Shown here piece after piece: positions 56,278 to 64,000 of a stretch of 64,000 nucleotides of DNA. This stretch comes from Bin87 sp963668585 (GTDB taxonomy: Bacteria; Chloroflexota; Dehalococcoidia; Lucifugimonadales; UBA3495), in assembly GCA_963668585.1 (NCBI GenBank), contig OY764869.1, positions 930,001 to 994,000 on the forward strand. The letters are read 5' to 3'. Under the pieces are notes generated by a model. That model made no database searches and was not told the DNA's origin. It saw only the letters and a program-made list of their open reading frames with translations. Every line of letters begins with the position of its first letter. The first letter of the stretch is position 1. The position numbers and the translations under genes were made by a program.

Positions 56278-57219
56278 CTATCCCGAGATGGGGTCCAGAC
56301 CCGCCTCGGCGCGGGCGTCGTTGATGTGGTCGAGGACGCGCATGCGCAGGGGCGGCAGTTCGTAACCGAGGTCGGCCATCATGCGGCTGTTGTCCACCAG
56401 GTACACATGGGGCACGGGCCGGCTGCCGGTGGTGATGCTGGCGTCGGGGATGTAGGAGCGGACCATGTCGGCCACGTCGGCGATGGTGGCGAGTTCGCCG
56501 CCGCTGATGTAGATGTGGTGGTTGAGTTGGTCGGCGAGGGCGGCGCGAACGAAGATCTCGGCGGCATCCTCGGCGTGGATCATGGGCGAGGCTTCCATCG
56601 GGTCGAAGTCCATGCTGACGGGCTGGCCGATGGCGGGCAGGGACATCATCAGGCCGCCGATCATGCCGGTCATGCCGGTGACGCGACCGTGTCCGAAAAC
56701 GGTGCAGATGCGGACGCCGCGAATGTCGAGGCCGTGGAGGGTGCGGTAGCGGGCGGCGGCGAAGTCGTTGACGGCCTTGGTCATGCCATACACGTTGATG
56801 GGCGCGGGCAGGTCTTCCTCGATGAGGGGCCGGTCGCCGAAGGTGTCCTGCACGCCGTACACGGCGATGCTGCTGGCATAGACGACGCGGCGGATGTTGC
56901 CCCAGCGAGCGGCCTCGAAGACGTTGTTGCACCCGTCGATGTTCACGGCCATGCCGGTGGCGGGACGGTCCTCGGTGTCGGGCGGCAGCAGGGCGGCCAT
57001 GTGGATGATGCGGTCAACGTTGTGCCGGTTGACGGCTTCCAGGAGGTGGTCGAGACGGGTCACATCGCCACGGTACATGGAGACGCGTTCGAACAGGGGC
57101 TGCAGGTTGGCGCGCGGAGGAGCCAGGTCGAAGCAGACGACCTCCTCGCCGCGTTCGACCAGTTTGCGGATGATGCGGTTGCCGATGAACCCGGTACCGC
57201 CGGTGACCATCACGGACAT
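56278..57219 (-). CDS. NAD-dependent epimerase/dehydratase (extended SDR)
   Basis: 313 residues. The Rossmann motif is VTGGTGFIGNRIIRKLVERG, with D in VVCFDLAPPR. The active-site region is VYASSIAVYG, with the Y-x-x-x-K in NVYGMTKAVNDFA. It acts on a nucleotide sugar or small hydroxy-ketone. No sugar pathway genes lie beside it. Confidence 0.88.
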   Translation of the reverse strand: MSVMVTGGTGFIGNRIIRKLVERGEEVVCFDLAPPRANLQPLFERVSMYRGDVTRLDHLLEAVNRHNVDRIIHMAALLPPDTEDRPATGMAVNIDGCNNVFEAARWGNIRRVVYASSIAVYGVQDTFGDRPLIEEDLPAPINVYGMTKAVNDFAAARYRTLHGLDIRGVRICTVFGHGRVTGMTGMIGGLMMSLPAIGQPVSMDFDPMEASPMIHAEDAAEIFVRAALADQLNHHIYISGGELATIADVADMVRSYIPDASITTGSRPVPHVYLVDNSRMMADLGYELPPLRMRVLDHINDARAEAGLDPISG

Positions 57220-57434
57220 TGAATAACCTCCAGAAGCGCCGCCGGTGGTGAAGTATGCAGGGGGCGGCTGCCGATGGGCAGCATCATAACCAGCGCGGTA
57301 GGGGGGCGCAAGGAACGGCCAGGTGCGGCTGTGCCAGGCCCCAATACCTGTTGGGCACGGCGCTATGAATCATGATGCCCGTAGGCACGACAACCAAAGG
57401 CGCAGGCCGTCAAACAGTCAATGCTGTAGAGACT

Positions 57435-58238
57435 TTAGCAGTAGAATTGGTTGTCTTGCATTCTGGCAGTCAGCATTTGTTCGAATTCATCGGGAGCGGA
57501 CCACCGGGCTATTTCGGAATGTTCTTCCACCAATTGAAAGTCCTCGGGCCGCCACACATCGACAGTGTCATCAAAAAGCGAAACGAATGCCAAATTGGGT
57601 TGATTAGTTCTAAGGTGACTCAAGTCAACACATCCAGCCAGAACGTGCTCCGTAATCCGGCGCACGGCACCGCGCGACCCAGTGCTTAGCAGGAAAATCA
57701 ACGAAGTCCGGTTATCGGTCTGCGTTTCAAAATTAACGGTCCAGTCACGCGCCGACCGCCCCGGTCTGGTAACTTGGCGCTCAAACGGGATGCGCTTTTC
57801 GCGCAACCATTCGTCCACCTCGTCCTCGGCGGCTTGCAGCGATTGGCTCCTTAATGTAAACCACAAGTCGGCGACTCTTACGATTCCTTGGGCGACGCGA
57901 AGTACTGATTCCGCCAATGTATCTTCCGTTACCGTGCGAAGTACCAGTTGATTGTTGAGATGCTCGATTCGGAGAGTTTGGCATACATCCTGAACCAGCA
58001 ATTCCTGCCGGGGCGAGAGGCGTCTGCTGGCCGACTGCAACCAAAGCCAACCCTGCGCATCACCAAAATCGGTGACCGTGTATCGTTGACCACGTTCGAG
58101 GACGAACACGTCCACCACTCCACCGTCCGGGTACAGCAATGGAGTGCGTACTCTCACTCCGTCATGTGGAGCCGGCGAGCACGTGAACAAAGGAGGTAAT
58201 GTCCTCTCTAGAGAAGCGCATAGTTCGTTCATGCTCAT
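57435..58238 (-). CDS. DUF1828/DUF1829-type protein
   Basis: 267 residues: RTPLLYPDGGVVDVFVLERG, QRYTVTDFGDAQGWLWLQSA, then a second half with RDWTVNFETQTDNRTSLIFL and GAVRRITEHVLAGCVDL. These two blocks resemble DUF1828 and DUF1829, seen in genomic islands and near toxin-antitoxin or defence genes. Its start overlaps the 3' end of the upstream frameshifted gene by four bases (ATGA). Its function is unknown. Confidence 0.7.
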   Translation of the reverse strand: MSMNELCASLERTLPPLFTCSPAPHDGVRVRTPLLYPDGGVVDVFVLERGQRYTVTDFGDAQGWLWLQSASRRLSPRQELLVQDVCQTLRIEHLNNQLVLRTVTEDTLAESVLRVAQGIVRVADLWFTLRSQSLQAAEDEVDEWLREKRIPFERQVTRPGRSARDWTVNFETQTDNRTSLIFLLSTGSRGAVRRITEHVLAGCVDLSHLRTNQPNLAFVSLFDDTVDVWRPEDFQLVEEHSEIARWSAPDEFEQMLTARMQDNQFYC

Positions 58239-58689
58239 ATCAACGGCGCTCCTTGGACAGCGCCAGGCTCGTGAAGAGTTCCCTGATGCTGCAGATTTAT
58301 CTCAGCGCAGAATTGTTCCCAAACTGCCACCGGACGGTCCCACGGTTCGGTGATGTCGTCTGGCACGTAAGCCCATTTGTCTCGACTGCCAGCCACCCAG
58401 TAGTTTTTGTGTTTCTCTCCTACGGGTATTCCGTCAGGGTGTAGTGATTTGCTCCCAAATCCAAGCCGTGAATGCGCCCCAGGATTCGGTGAATGAGCGC
58501 ATACGATAGCTTTCCTGAGTGCGAGTTGTGCCAACCTTTTATGAAAATAGGATGTCCCGCTTGGGAATCAATATCGACTCGAAACTCCCGCGCCGGGGCG
58601 TTGGGCTGGCCCTCCCATCTGATATCGCCAACGATGCGCTTGGTTGCATCACTCACGATGGCTTCGTATTCCTGATTGCTCAACGTCAT
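58235..58689 (-). pseudogene. DUF6978-like gene with frameshift
   Basis: From ATG 58689 the frame gives YEAIVSDATKRIVGDIRWEG, then RVDIDSQAGHPIFIKGWHNS, SYALIHRILGRIHGLDLG, and then derails. In the next frame the expected continuation KSLHPDGIPVGEKHKNYWVA and DDITEPWDRPVAVWEQFC follows. A one-base deletion near 58458 (gatttgggagcaaa) joins them. The downstream DUF1828-type gene is coupled at the 3' end. It may be a recent mutation, a sequencing error or recoding. Confidence 0.7.
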
Positions 58690-58857
58690 AGTGCCTGCGT
58701 TGGTCTCTGAATTTCATACCACCGTGGAGATGGCAGCCACCTACGGCTTATTGGCTGGGAATGCGTTCAATCTTCGCGATCTGAACTTGGGTGCCGATTG
58801 TAGCAAGATCTATAACTATGAGCGCGTCTTCATGTCCAAATACCTGGCCGTGGACAA

Positions 58858-59544
58858 TCAGGCAGCGTGTTGTTCTACGAGGTCGCGGTTGGAGGACAGG
58901 GTGGCTGTCAGGCCTTGGGCGGAGAGGTCGTTGAGTTGGCCGAGGCGGTGGATGCCGCGGTCGTAGAGGCCGGCGAGGATGTTCACATCGACGGGCAGGA
59001 GGTTGATGGGCAAGGAAGCCAAGAAACGGCGGCGCGGTTCCGTGGCATCGGGCACGCGCAGGGCGTGTCCGGGCCGGGCGATGCTGGCGGCGCAATGGGC
59101 GGCCAACCGGTCGGAAGCGACGCCAACGCGAGGCTCCCAGTCTGCCGGGACGCAACCCATGAGGCTGGCGACCAGGCGGGGTTCATCCATGGGTGCGCCA
59201 TCGTCGCCGTCGATGCGCACGTCGCCGTCGATGCGCACGTAGGCCGTGCCCTGGCCGGCGTCGTCCACGGTGTTGCGGACGCCCCGCAGGCGGGCGATGG
59301 CGGCGTGCCACTGCTGGGCATACAGGGCCGTATCGGCGGGTATGGGCACGGCGTCAGGGCAGCGGGCCAGCGCGGTGTCCAGCGGCATTCCCGGATGGAC
59401 GCGTTGCCCCGGGGTGGCGTCCACCACCCGGCGTCGGTCAGAGTCCGCGTCGTAAATGACCAGCGGAGCGCGTCGCAAGCCGGAATTGCGAGCGGCTTCA
59501 ACGCGGCAGGGCAGATGCTTGATGATGATGCAGGCCACGGTCAT
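58858..59544 (-). CDS. Truncated Y-family DNA polymerase (ImuB-like)
   Basis: 228 residues where about 400 are usual. CIIIKHLPCRVEAARNSGLR, VIYDADSDRRRVVDATPGQR, VHPGMPLDTALARCPDAVPI and the HhH-like PINLLPVDVNILAGLYDRGI are Y-family features, but catalytic acidic residues are not evident, as in ImuB. The frame stops in SSNRDLVEQHAA, before the little-finger domain, near the 5' end of the DUF6978 operon. A 15-base tandem duplication gives VRIDGDVRIDGDDG. It is probably a gene cut by the neighbouring insertion. Confidence 0.6.
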   Translation of the reverse strand: MTVACIIIKHLPCRVEAARNSGLRRAPLVIYDADSDRRRVVDATPGQRVHPGMPLDTALARCPDAVPIPADTALYAQQWHAAIARLRGVRNTVDDAGQGTAYVRIDGDVRIDGDDGAPMDEPRLVASLMGCVPADWEPRVGVASDRLAAHCAASIARPGHALRVPDATEPRRRFLASLPINLLPVDVNILAGLYDRGIHRLGQLNDLSAQGLTATLSSNRDLVEQHAA

Positions 59545-59762
59545 GGTGGCCGCATTATATCAGAATATATTTTCGGTACGCCAGTGCTTTAATGGCTCAA
59601 GCGCACCCGGTTGTTCATTGCGACGGGTGAGTCGAAGGTTCCGCCGGACGAGCGGCGATACCCTCCAGCGACGAGATTGCCACGCTGCACTCATAATGAC
59701 AAACTGTTTGCGGGATATGGTTCGACAGGTTCACCAAGAGCGGGATTTTCGGGGGTTCGTTC

Positions 59763-60794
59763 GTGAACGGTGAGAGTGAGGTCACAAAGCGGGTTGAGGA
59801 TATATTGGCGTCGCCGATGGGGTGCGCGTTTTTTGCCGATGCTCGGGAGCGGGGGTATCTGCCCGAGGGTCTGGCGAATCCGGCGGTGAGCCTGCCGCTG
59901 GCCGCCGAGGCGGTGGACGCCGTCGAGAGGTGGCGATCGGACCACGCGGAGGTCGTGGCAGAGATACTGAGGCTGGCGCCGGTGATTCGCCCGTTGGTGG
60001 AGGCCACGCTGGCCCACGAGGGGACGGCGTGGTGGTACGAGAGGCCGGCCCTGGATCGGCAGGTGTGGGTCGCGCACGAAGGGGAAACTCCTGATCCTGC
60101 GCAATGGCGTCAACCGAACAGCCCGCCAGCCCGGTGGGAACGCTACGCGCAGAAACCCGACAGCCTGCAATACACTTCCACCTCGTATGCCGGCTATGTG
60201 TCGCTGCTGATCGCTTACGAAAATCATGCCGGTGACCATTGGGCGCAGAATTGGCCGCTGCAATGCTGGTTGATGCGGATGCCGGCCGGCGCGAAGATTT
60301 ACGAAGTCAACGGGCCCGACGACTGGCATCGCCTGTGCGTGGCGTATCCGGCGCGGGGTTCGGACGACGACCGCCTGGTTCCCGACTGGGGCGCGGCGTC
60401 GGCGAACTGGGACGGCGTGCATCTGAGCTTCGGCGGGTTGCTGGCGTGCGAGCAGAGGCGGTACGAATCGCCGGAGGGGTGGTCGATGCACGAGTCCTGG
60501 CACACGGAGACAACCTTCTGGCTGAGGGCGTTGGACGCCATCTGCGAGCGGATGCGCGACTACCACGGTGGCGAGGAACGACCGGCACCCAGCGGCGAGC
60601 CGCAGCCGACGTTTCCGCCGTACCAACCGCCTACGGAGGACGGTCCGGGCGTGTTCGCGCTCAGGAGATACGAGCATGGTGAAGGCCCGCCGGATATTGA
60701 GGCGCTGCTGGAGCAGGCGCGGCTTGAGGAACTGCGGCGGTCGGAAAACGATTCGACAGGTGCGGGCAGTCCGCAACCGCCGGAGGGTGAATGA
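59763..60794 (+). CDS. Hypothetical protein, first gene of questin-oxidase operon
   Basis: 343 residues from GTG 59763. No family is recognised. A helical N-terminus (VTKRVEDILASPMGCAFFAD) is followed by a Trp-rich middle region (THEGTAWWYERPALDRQVW-like; AQNWPLQCWLMRMPAGAKIY; WHRLCVAYPARGSDDDRLV) and a Pro-rich linker. The stop overlaps the start of the questin-oxidase gene (ATGA), so they probably act together. Confidence 0.65.
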   Translation: MNGESEVTKRVEDILASPMGCAFFADARERGYLPEGLANPAVSLPLAAEAVDAVERWRSDHAEVVAEILRLAPVIRPLVEATLAHEGTAWWYERPALDRQVWVAHEGETPDPAQWRQPNSPPARWERYAQKPDSLQYTSTSYAGYVSLLIAYENHAGDHWAQNWPLQCWLMRMPAGAKIYEVNGPDDWHRLCVAYPARGSDDDRLVPDWGAASANWDGVHLSFGGLLACEQRRYESPEGWSMHESWHTETTFWLRALDAICERMRDYHGGEERPAPSGEPQPTFPPYQPPTEDGPGVFALRRYEHGEGPPDIEALLEQARLEELRRSENDSTGAGSPQPPEGE

Positions 60795-61831
60795 TGGCCA
60801 TCACGATTGACGAAATGCTGGATCTGTTGAGCTTTGCGGGGGCCGAACTGGGCAGCGGCAACGCCAACCACGGCCCGATGGCGTCCGAGGCGCTGTTCGC
60901 GCTGGGCAGGGATGAGGCCGTGCTGCCCTGGGTGGAAGACTATCGGAGTAGATTGATGGATCGTCCGACGCCTTCTCTCATGATTCCGCGATCCGAGTGG
61001 CGGGAGTTTCTGGGCGCCCGCGAGAGGCTGGGAGACTGGATAGCGTTCTTTGAGAATGAGCTGAAGGAAGCCGCGTGGCAGGACGTGGTGAGGCATTGGG
61101 CGCCGCTGCTGGCGCCGGCGGTGATATCGGCGGCCACGCACGGACTGATCCGCACCGCCCACGCTGCCAGGAATCTGTCGTCAGCGGATACTCCCCAACG
61201 TCGCTACGAATTGGCGCAGGGGCTGGGGTTCTGGGCCGCGCGGTACGACACTCTCCCGGGCGAGCCATCGACTGCCGACGCGGGTTTCACTCCGGCAGCC
61301 GCTCTGGACCGCGTGGAACGACTGCACGACCCGAGTTTCGACGGTGCGGGTCCGATCAGTCAACAGATCAAGGGACTTGAAGGCCATGGGGAGTTTGGGC
61401 CTGTCATTAACCTGGTGGATGCTGGCGGTGACGTGTCGCAGTTCCTGTCCAACCTCACCGAGACGTGCGCTGCAATCTACCTGGCGAATCCGAAAAACCT
61501 GATCGCGTTTGTCCACACGGTGACGGCTCCCAGCGCGCTCAGGATGCTGGCGTCGTACCTGGACGAAGCGGACGCTCGACAGGCGGCGCGTTACGCCTGG
61601 CAGGCGTGCGCCGGCATCTACAGCTGGTACTCGACGGTTTCACTCCAGGACGCGGTGAGTTGGGAGACGCCGGCGGAGGGTTGGGACGAGATCATAGACC
61701 GGGCGGTGGCCGCCGCCGGCGCACATTCCATAAAGTTCACGGAGGCGTGCCGGCGCGAGTACGCGTTGAATCCCAACCCGGTGTACCTGGCGGCGGCGTG
61801 GGACGTGTCGGAGCGGGTGGGGCCGATTTAG
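60791..61831 (+). CDS. Questin oxidase-like (DUF4243) protein
   Basis: 346 residues. HGPMASEALFALGRDEAVLP, WVEDYRSRLMDRPTPSLMIP, WAPLLAPAVISAATHGLIRT and AFVHTVTAPSALRML are the questin-oxidase family blocks, with conserved histidines. Fungal questin oxidase is a Baeyer-Villiger-type ring-opening enzyme; the bacterial relatives are of unknown substrate. The 3' end (LNPNPVYLAAAWDV) is repeated at 62425. Confidence 0.8.
   Translation: MMAITIDEMLDLLSFAGAELGSGNANHGPMASEALFALGRDEAVLPWVEDYRSRLMDRPTPSLMIPRSEWREFLGARERLGDWIAFFENELKEAAWQDVVRHWAPLLAPAVISAATHGLIRTAHAARNLSSADTPQRRYELAQGLGFWAARYDTLPGEPSTADAGFTPAAALDRVERLHDPSFDGAGPISQQIKGLEGHGEFGPVINLVDAGGDVSQFLSNLTETCAAIYLANPKNLIAFVHTVTAPSALRMLASYLDEADARQAARYAWQACAGIYSWYSTVSLQDAVSWETPAEGWDEIIDRAVAAAGAHSIKFTEACRREYALNPNPVYLAAAWDVSERVGPI
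61767..61807. repeat. 41-bp direct repeat, questin-oxidase gene end (left copy)
   Basis: It matches 62425-62465 with three mismatches; both contain CCCAACCCGGTGTACCTGGC. The left copy is inside the live gene. Confidence 0.8.
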
Positions 61832-62004
61832 GGCGGCGTCCAACGAGCCGTTGGCGAGGCCAATGATTGGTCGCCCGGAGGTGCAGGGACTAATCTTCAC
61901 AAAGGGCGGACAATAATGGCGAAATAATTTACGTTCCTTTCACATTGTGCGGCTATCATTAGCATCAATAACTTTTCGCGCTGATACAAATATATGAGGC
62001 TGGT

Positions 62005-62427
62005 ATGTCATATCTACTTCGCGCTGGAGGTGTTTACACCATTTTGGCCGGCGTAGCCATTGCGGTACATTTCATCATCACTCCGTTCTATCACGCCGGT
62101 GATGCGCCGTTCACGTTGTGGCACTACATGAACTGGTTCATCGCGCCTGGGGCGCTGATCATGTTGGCGGCCAGTTATGTTGGCAAACGAAGGCTCGACG
62201 GTGAAGGGTCGGCGGAAATGAAGCGGTACCTGGAGGCCAACGGGCTTTTCTATGGCTCGGTTGCCGCGGCGATCATCTACTATTGGAACTGGTCTCTTAC
62301 CCTTTCGCCCAACAACGTGGCGGATGGCCAGTTCTGGTCGGTGCTGGGCGCGGCCCTGCCCATCCTGATGGTGGTGGCCGGCCTGCGGCTCTGGAGTATG
62401 CGCAGGCGGGAGGGCGCTTTGGCCTGA
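62005..62427 (+). CDS. Small multi-pass membrane protein
   Basis: 140 residues with four hydrophobic segments: GGVYTILAGVAIAVHFIITP, FIAPGALIMLAASYVG, FYGSVAAAIIYYWNWSLTL and WSVLGAALPILMVVAGLRLW, ending in a basic MRRREG. No homology is recognised. Its stop lies at the start of the duplicated questin-oxidase fragment. Its upstream region is AT-rich, with TTGTGC and TATCAT-like promoter elements. Confidence 0.7.
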   Translation: MSYLLRAGGVYTILAGVAIAVHFIITPFYHAGDAPFTLWHYMNWFIAPGALIMLAASYVGKRRLDGEGSAEMKRYLEANGLFYGSVAAAIIYYWNWSLTLSPNNVADGQFWSVLGAALPILMVVAGLRLWSMRRREGALA

Positions 62428-62465
62428 ACCCCAACCCGGTGTACCTGGCGGCGGCGCGGGAGGTG
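62425..62465 (+). pseudogene. Questin-oxidase C-terminal fragment (right copy of 41-bp repeat)
   Basis: NPNPVYLAAAREVLGLL, a remnant frame with the expected questin-oxidase-like C-terminus, fused to nothing. It lies directly behind the 62005 gene and in front of the convergent restriction endonuclease gene. Confidence 0.6.
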
Positions 62466-62492
62466 TTGGGGTTATTGGAGGAGGCGCCTGGC

Positions 62493-63062
62493 CTATTGGC
62501 GCTGTCTTGGGGCTTCAATTGCGGCGATAACATCAGCCGCAGTCTCGTCCCGATCTCGAAGGCTGTACGCCCATTCACGTCCTGGATGCAGCGTGTCCCA
62601 TCGGGACCTTCGCTGGTTTCTGCGTCCTGCGCCTGGATCGTGATTGCCGAACCCATCGATGACTGTGTTCCATATGGGTTGGTACTGGGCGATCAGCACC
62701 TGCTCCGTGAGTCCGATCCACACCGGGTCAAGCACGAGCCAGCGACAGCGAAAGTCGGACAAGTCCAAGTTGGGTGCAGATTCAATTGACGCGGCATGTT
62801 GTTGCAGGCGGCTGTGAAGGACGGTGGTTGTTGCCTGCGTCCGTCCCTGTCTTCGTCCTGGCGGGTCGGCCTTCCCTACATAGATGGGCATGTCCGCCCC
62901 GATGGCGGCATACGCAGGAAAAGCGCCGGTATAGTGCAGGGTATAGACCCCGGCGCCATCAAAGGCGTTACTCGGTGGCAGCGCGTCGGCGGGGTATTCC
63001 ATCAAGGCCCGGGCGGCATTGCGGCCCAGTTCGTCCACGCTGAGCGGGTCGTAGTTGCGCAC
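62493..63062 (-). CDS. GIY-YIG restriction endonuclease, Eco29kI-like
   Basis: 189 residues from GTG 63062. The GIY-YIG pair appears as GVYTLHY and MPIYVGKADPPGRRQG. Further nuclease features are HSRLQQHAASI (R, H), DFRCRWLVLD, and GLTEQVLIAQYQPIWN (Glu, Asn). Eco29kI recognises CCGCGG; the recognition site of this enzyme is not known. It is followed upstream on the same strand, three bases away, by the methyltransferase gene. Confidence 0.82.
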   Translation of the reverse strand: MRNYDPLSVDELGRNAARALMEYPADALPPSNAFDGAGVYTLHYTGAFPAYAAIGADMPIYVGKADPPGRRQGRTQATTTVLHSRLQQHAASIESAPNLDLSDFRCRWLVLDPVWIGLTEQVLIAQYQPIWNTVIDGFGNHDPGAGRRNQRRSRWDTLHPGREWAYSLRDRDETAADVIAAIEAPRQRQ

Positions 63063-63065
63063 CGA

Positions 63066-63779
63066 TCAGCGCTCGCACCTGGCGCTGTTGCGGCAGACTA
63101 TCCAGAAGCAGTGGCGTTTCCTGGCGTGGTGAGCGGTGGCCCACTTGTTGGACATCATGGGGCCCGTGCGGATCTTGATGATAAGGTCGCAGACGGTGAA
63201 TCCTGCCTCATCCGCCATGCGCATAAAATCGCAATGGCTCCACTTTGAGCGGTGGCTGTTGACCATATCGGTGATCTTGGCAAGAAGCAGGCCATTGGGT
63301 TTCAGGACCCGTTTCGCCTGGTCCAGGAACGGCGGGTAGAGATAACTCAGGCTCCAATCATGCTCTTTGCCGCACGCTACCGTCGCCCCAAAATCCTCAT
63401 CAAACTTCTTGGTGCTTTTGTCCCGACCCTGCGGGCCGACGTGGGGCGGGTCGTAAACCACCGTTCCGAATGCAGCGTCGGGCACCCCATCCATGACCCG
63501 GTTGTCGCCAACGATCATCGGCTGGAACTTGGGGTCAATGTCCATTGACACAACCTGTCGCGAGGACTCTTTCCAGAACCGTCCCCTGTTGTATGTGGCG
63601 TCCAGGATGGGCTCCGGACTGATCGACGAGTAGAACTGCAGCATGGTTTCAATCAACTCCCCGTCGCTGCCTTCCCAAACGCTGCTGATGGGCTGGTATC
63701 CCTGGTTGACCGGCGGATAATCAATGAGCAAAACGGGCACCTCTGTTCGGAAGTGCCCGTATCCTAATCCCTGTTGCAA
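63066..63779 (-). CDS. DNA adenine/cytosine-N4 methyltransferase
   Basis: 237 residues from TTG 63779; GTG at 63740 is a plausible alternative start. ILDATYNRGRFW is the SAM-binding motif, and FGTVVYDPPHVGPQGRDK holds the DPP(Y/H) catalytic motif of amino-methyltransferases. LKPNGLLLAKITDMVNSH and CDLIIKIRTGPMMSNKWATA follow. Together with the GIY-YIG nuclease it forms a Type II restriction-modification pair; the known Eco29kI partner is a C5-cytosine enzyme, so this pairing differs. Confidence 0.82.
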   Translation of the reverse strand: MQQGLGYGHFRTEVPVLLIDYPPVNQGYQPISSVWEGSDGELIETMLQFYSSISPEPILDATYNRGRFWKESSRQVVSMDIDPKFQPMIVGDNRVMDGVPDAAFGTVVYDPPHVGPQGRDKSTKKFDEDFGATVACGKEHDWSLSYLYPPFLDQAKRVLKPNGLLLAKITDMVNSHRSKWSHCDFMRMADEAGFTVCDLIIKIRTGPMMSNKWATAHHARKRHCFWIVCRNSARCER

Positions 63780-63859
63780 CGTGCTGGCAAGGGATGGTTT
63801 TCACAAGTGATTTGGGGCCCATGCGGATGGCGCGACTCACCCAGGCCGAGAGCAGCCCA

Positions 63860-64000
63860 CTATCCCCGCAGCAGGCTTACCACGGCGTCGCCGACCTGCT
63901 GGGTGGTGGCGTTGCCGCCGAGGTCGGCGGTGAGGGCGATGCGCTCGTTGAGGACGCGCAGGGCGGCGGCGTTGACGCGGTCGGCGGCGTCGGTTTCGCC
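63860..64000 (-). CDS. Isopropylmalate/isocitrate dehydrogenase-type protein, C-terminal fragment
   Basis: The last 46 residues of a gene that runs off the right edge. ALTADLGGNATTQQVGDAVV, then SLLRG and a stop, matches the end of decarboxylating NAD-dependent 3-isopropylmalate/isocitrate/tartrate dehydrogenases (DLGGxATTxxVxDAV). Which one is not decidable from the fragment. Confidence 0.75.
   Translation of the reverse strand, partial: GETDAADRVNAAALRVLNERIALTADLGGNATTQQVGDAVVSLLRG

Noticed and set aside
59193..59270. Short tandem repeat as a possible CRISPR or mobile signal
   Set aside because: Only a 15-base in-frame duplication inside the polymerase-like gene.

Overview
This is a GC-rich bacterial chromosome segment with no rRNA or tRNA gene that I could find. 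Many flavin-dependent (LLM-class) oxidoreductases, amidohydrolases, a hydantoinase A/B pair, GMC and MDR dehydrogenases and a questin-oxidase-like gene, together with large secreted Calx-beta/PPC proteins, many Uma2 genes and dense toxin-antitoxin modules, fit an uncultured Chloroflexota of the Dehalococcoidia/SAR202 type (marine or sponge-associated). That placement is inference from gene content, not from a marker phylogeny.

Layout. 1-5.1 kb: the 5' end of obg, a PIN/RHH toxin-antitoxin pair, a PuuE-like deacetylase, an AAA-ATPase/DUF4276 pair that looks like a defence cassette, a GlcG-like protein and a hicAB module. 5.4-10.1 kb: two big secreted beta-domain proteins. 10.7-15.5 kb: acyl-CoA dehydrogenase, a two-gene membrane operon of unknown function, a HIT protein, a YqeK-like HD hydrolase and two tandem HicB/HicA modules. 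15.57-15.90 kb: a 109-codon gene with an in-frame TGA at codon 32 and a hairpin with a GGTC loop 24 nt downstream, which I read as a selenoprotein gene with a bacterial SECIS element. 15.9-18.2 kb: four Uma2 genes in a 585-bp tandem array. 18.3-24.9 kb: a MoxR-like ATPase, VapBC, ruvX, a fused MNT-HEPN gene and alaS (with an unusual in-frame insertion). 25-26.6 kb: a coiled-coil HEPN protein. 26.7-40.9 kb: catabolic and housekeeping genes (CMD protein, SIS isomerase-like protein, two amidohydrolases, methyltransferase, LLM oxidoreductase, RidA, glutamine-dependent nadE, alpha/beta hydrolase, cystathionine gamma-synthase-like enzyme, GMC oxidoreductase).

41-50.5 kb: a membrane protein, a Phd/PIN module bracketed by a duplicated 83-bp end of the UDGb gene, hydantoinase B and A subunits separated by about 3 kb of inserted toxin-antitoxin (Panacea, HigBA), PIG-L and PaREP1-like genes. 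51-57.2 kb: two small duplicated single-pass membrane proteins each with its own terminator, a protein with a phage-primase C-terminal domain, MDR dehydrogenase, two Uma2 genes, a second LLM oxidoreductase and an epimerase. 57.4-64 kb: a DUF1828/DUF6978-type pair (the latter frameshifted), a truncated Y-family polymerase, a questin-oxidase operon, a small membrane protein, a GIY-YIG (Eco29kI-like) restriction endonuclease with a DNA methyltransferase, and the 3' end of an isopropylmalate/isocitrate dehydrogenase-type gene.

Overall, a backbone of degradation and core genes is peppered with mobile-looking small modules (about nine toxin-antitoxin loci and eight Uma2 genes) and dispersed palindromic repeats. 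Several insertions left footprints as duplicated gene ends. The TGA-containing gene is the strongest candidate for an overlooked biological feature.
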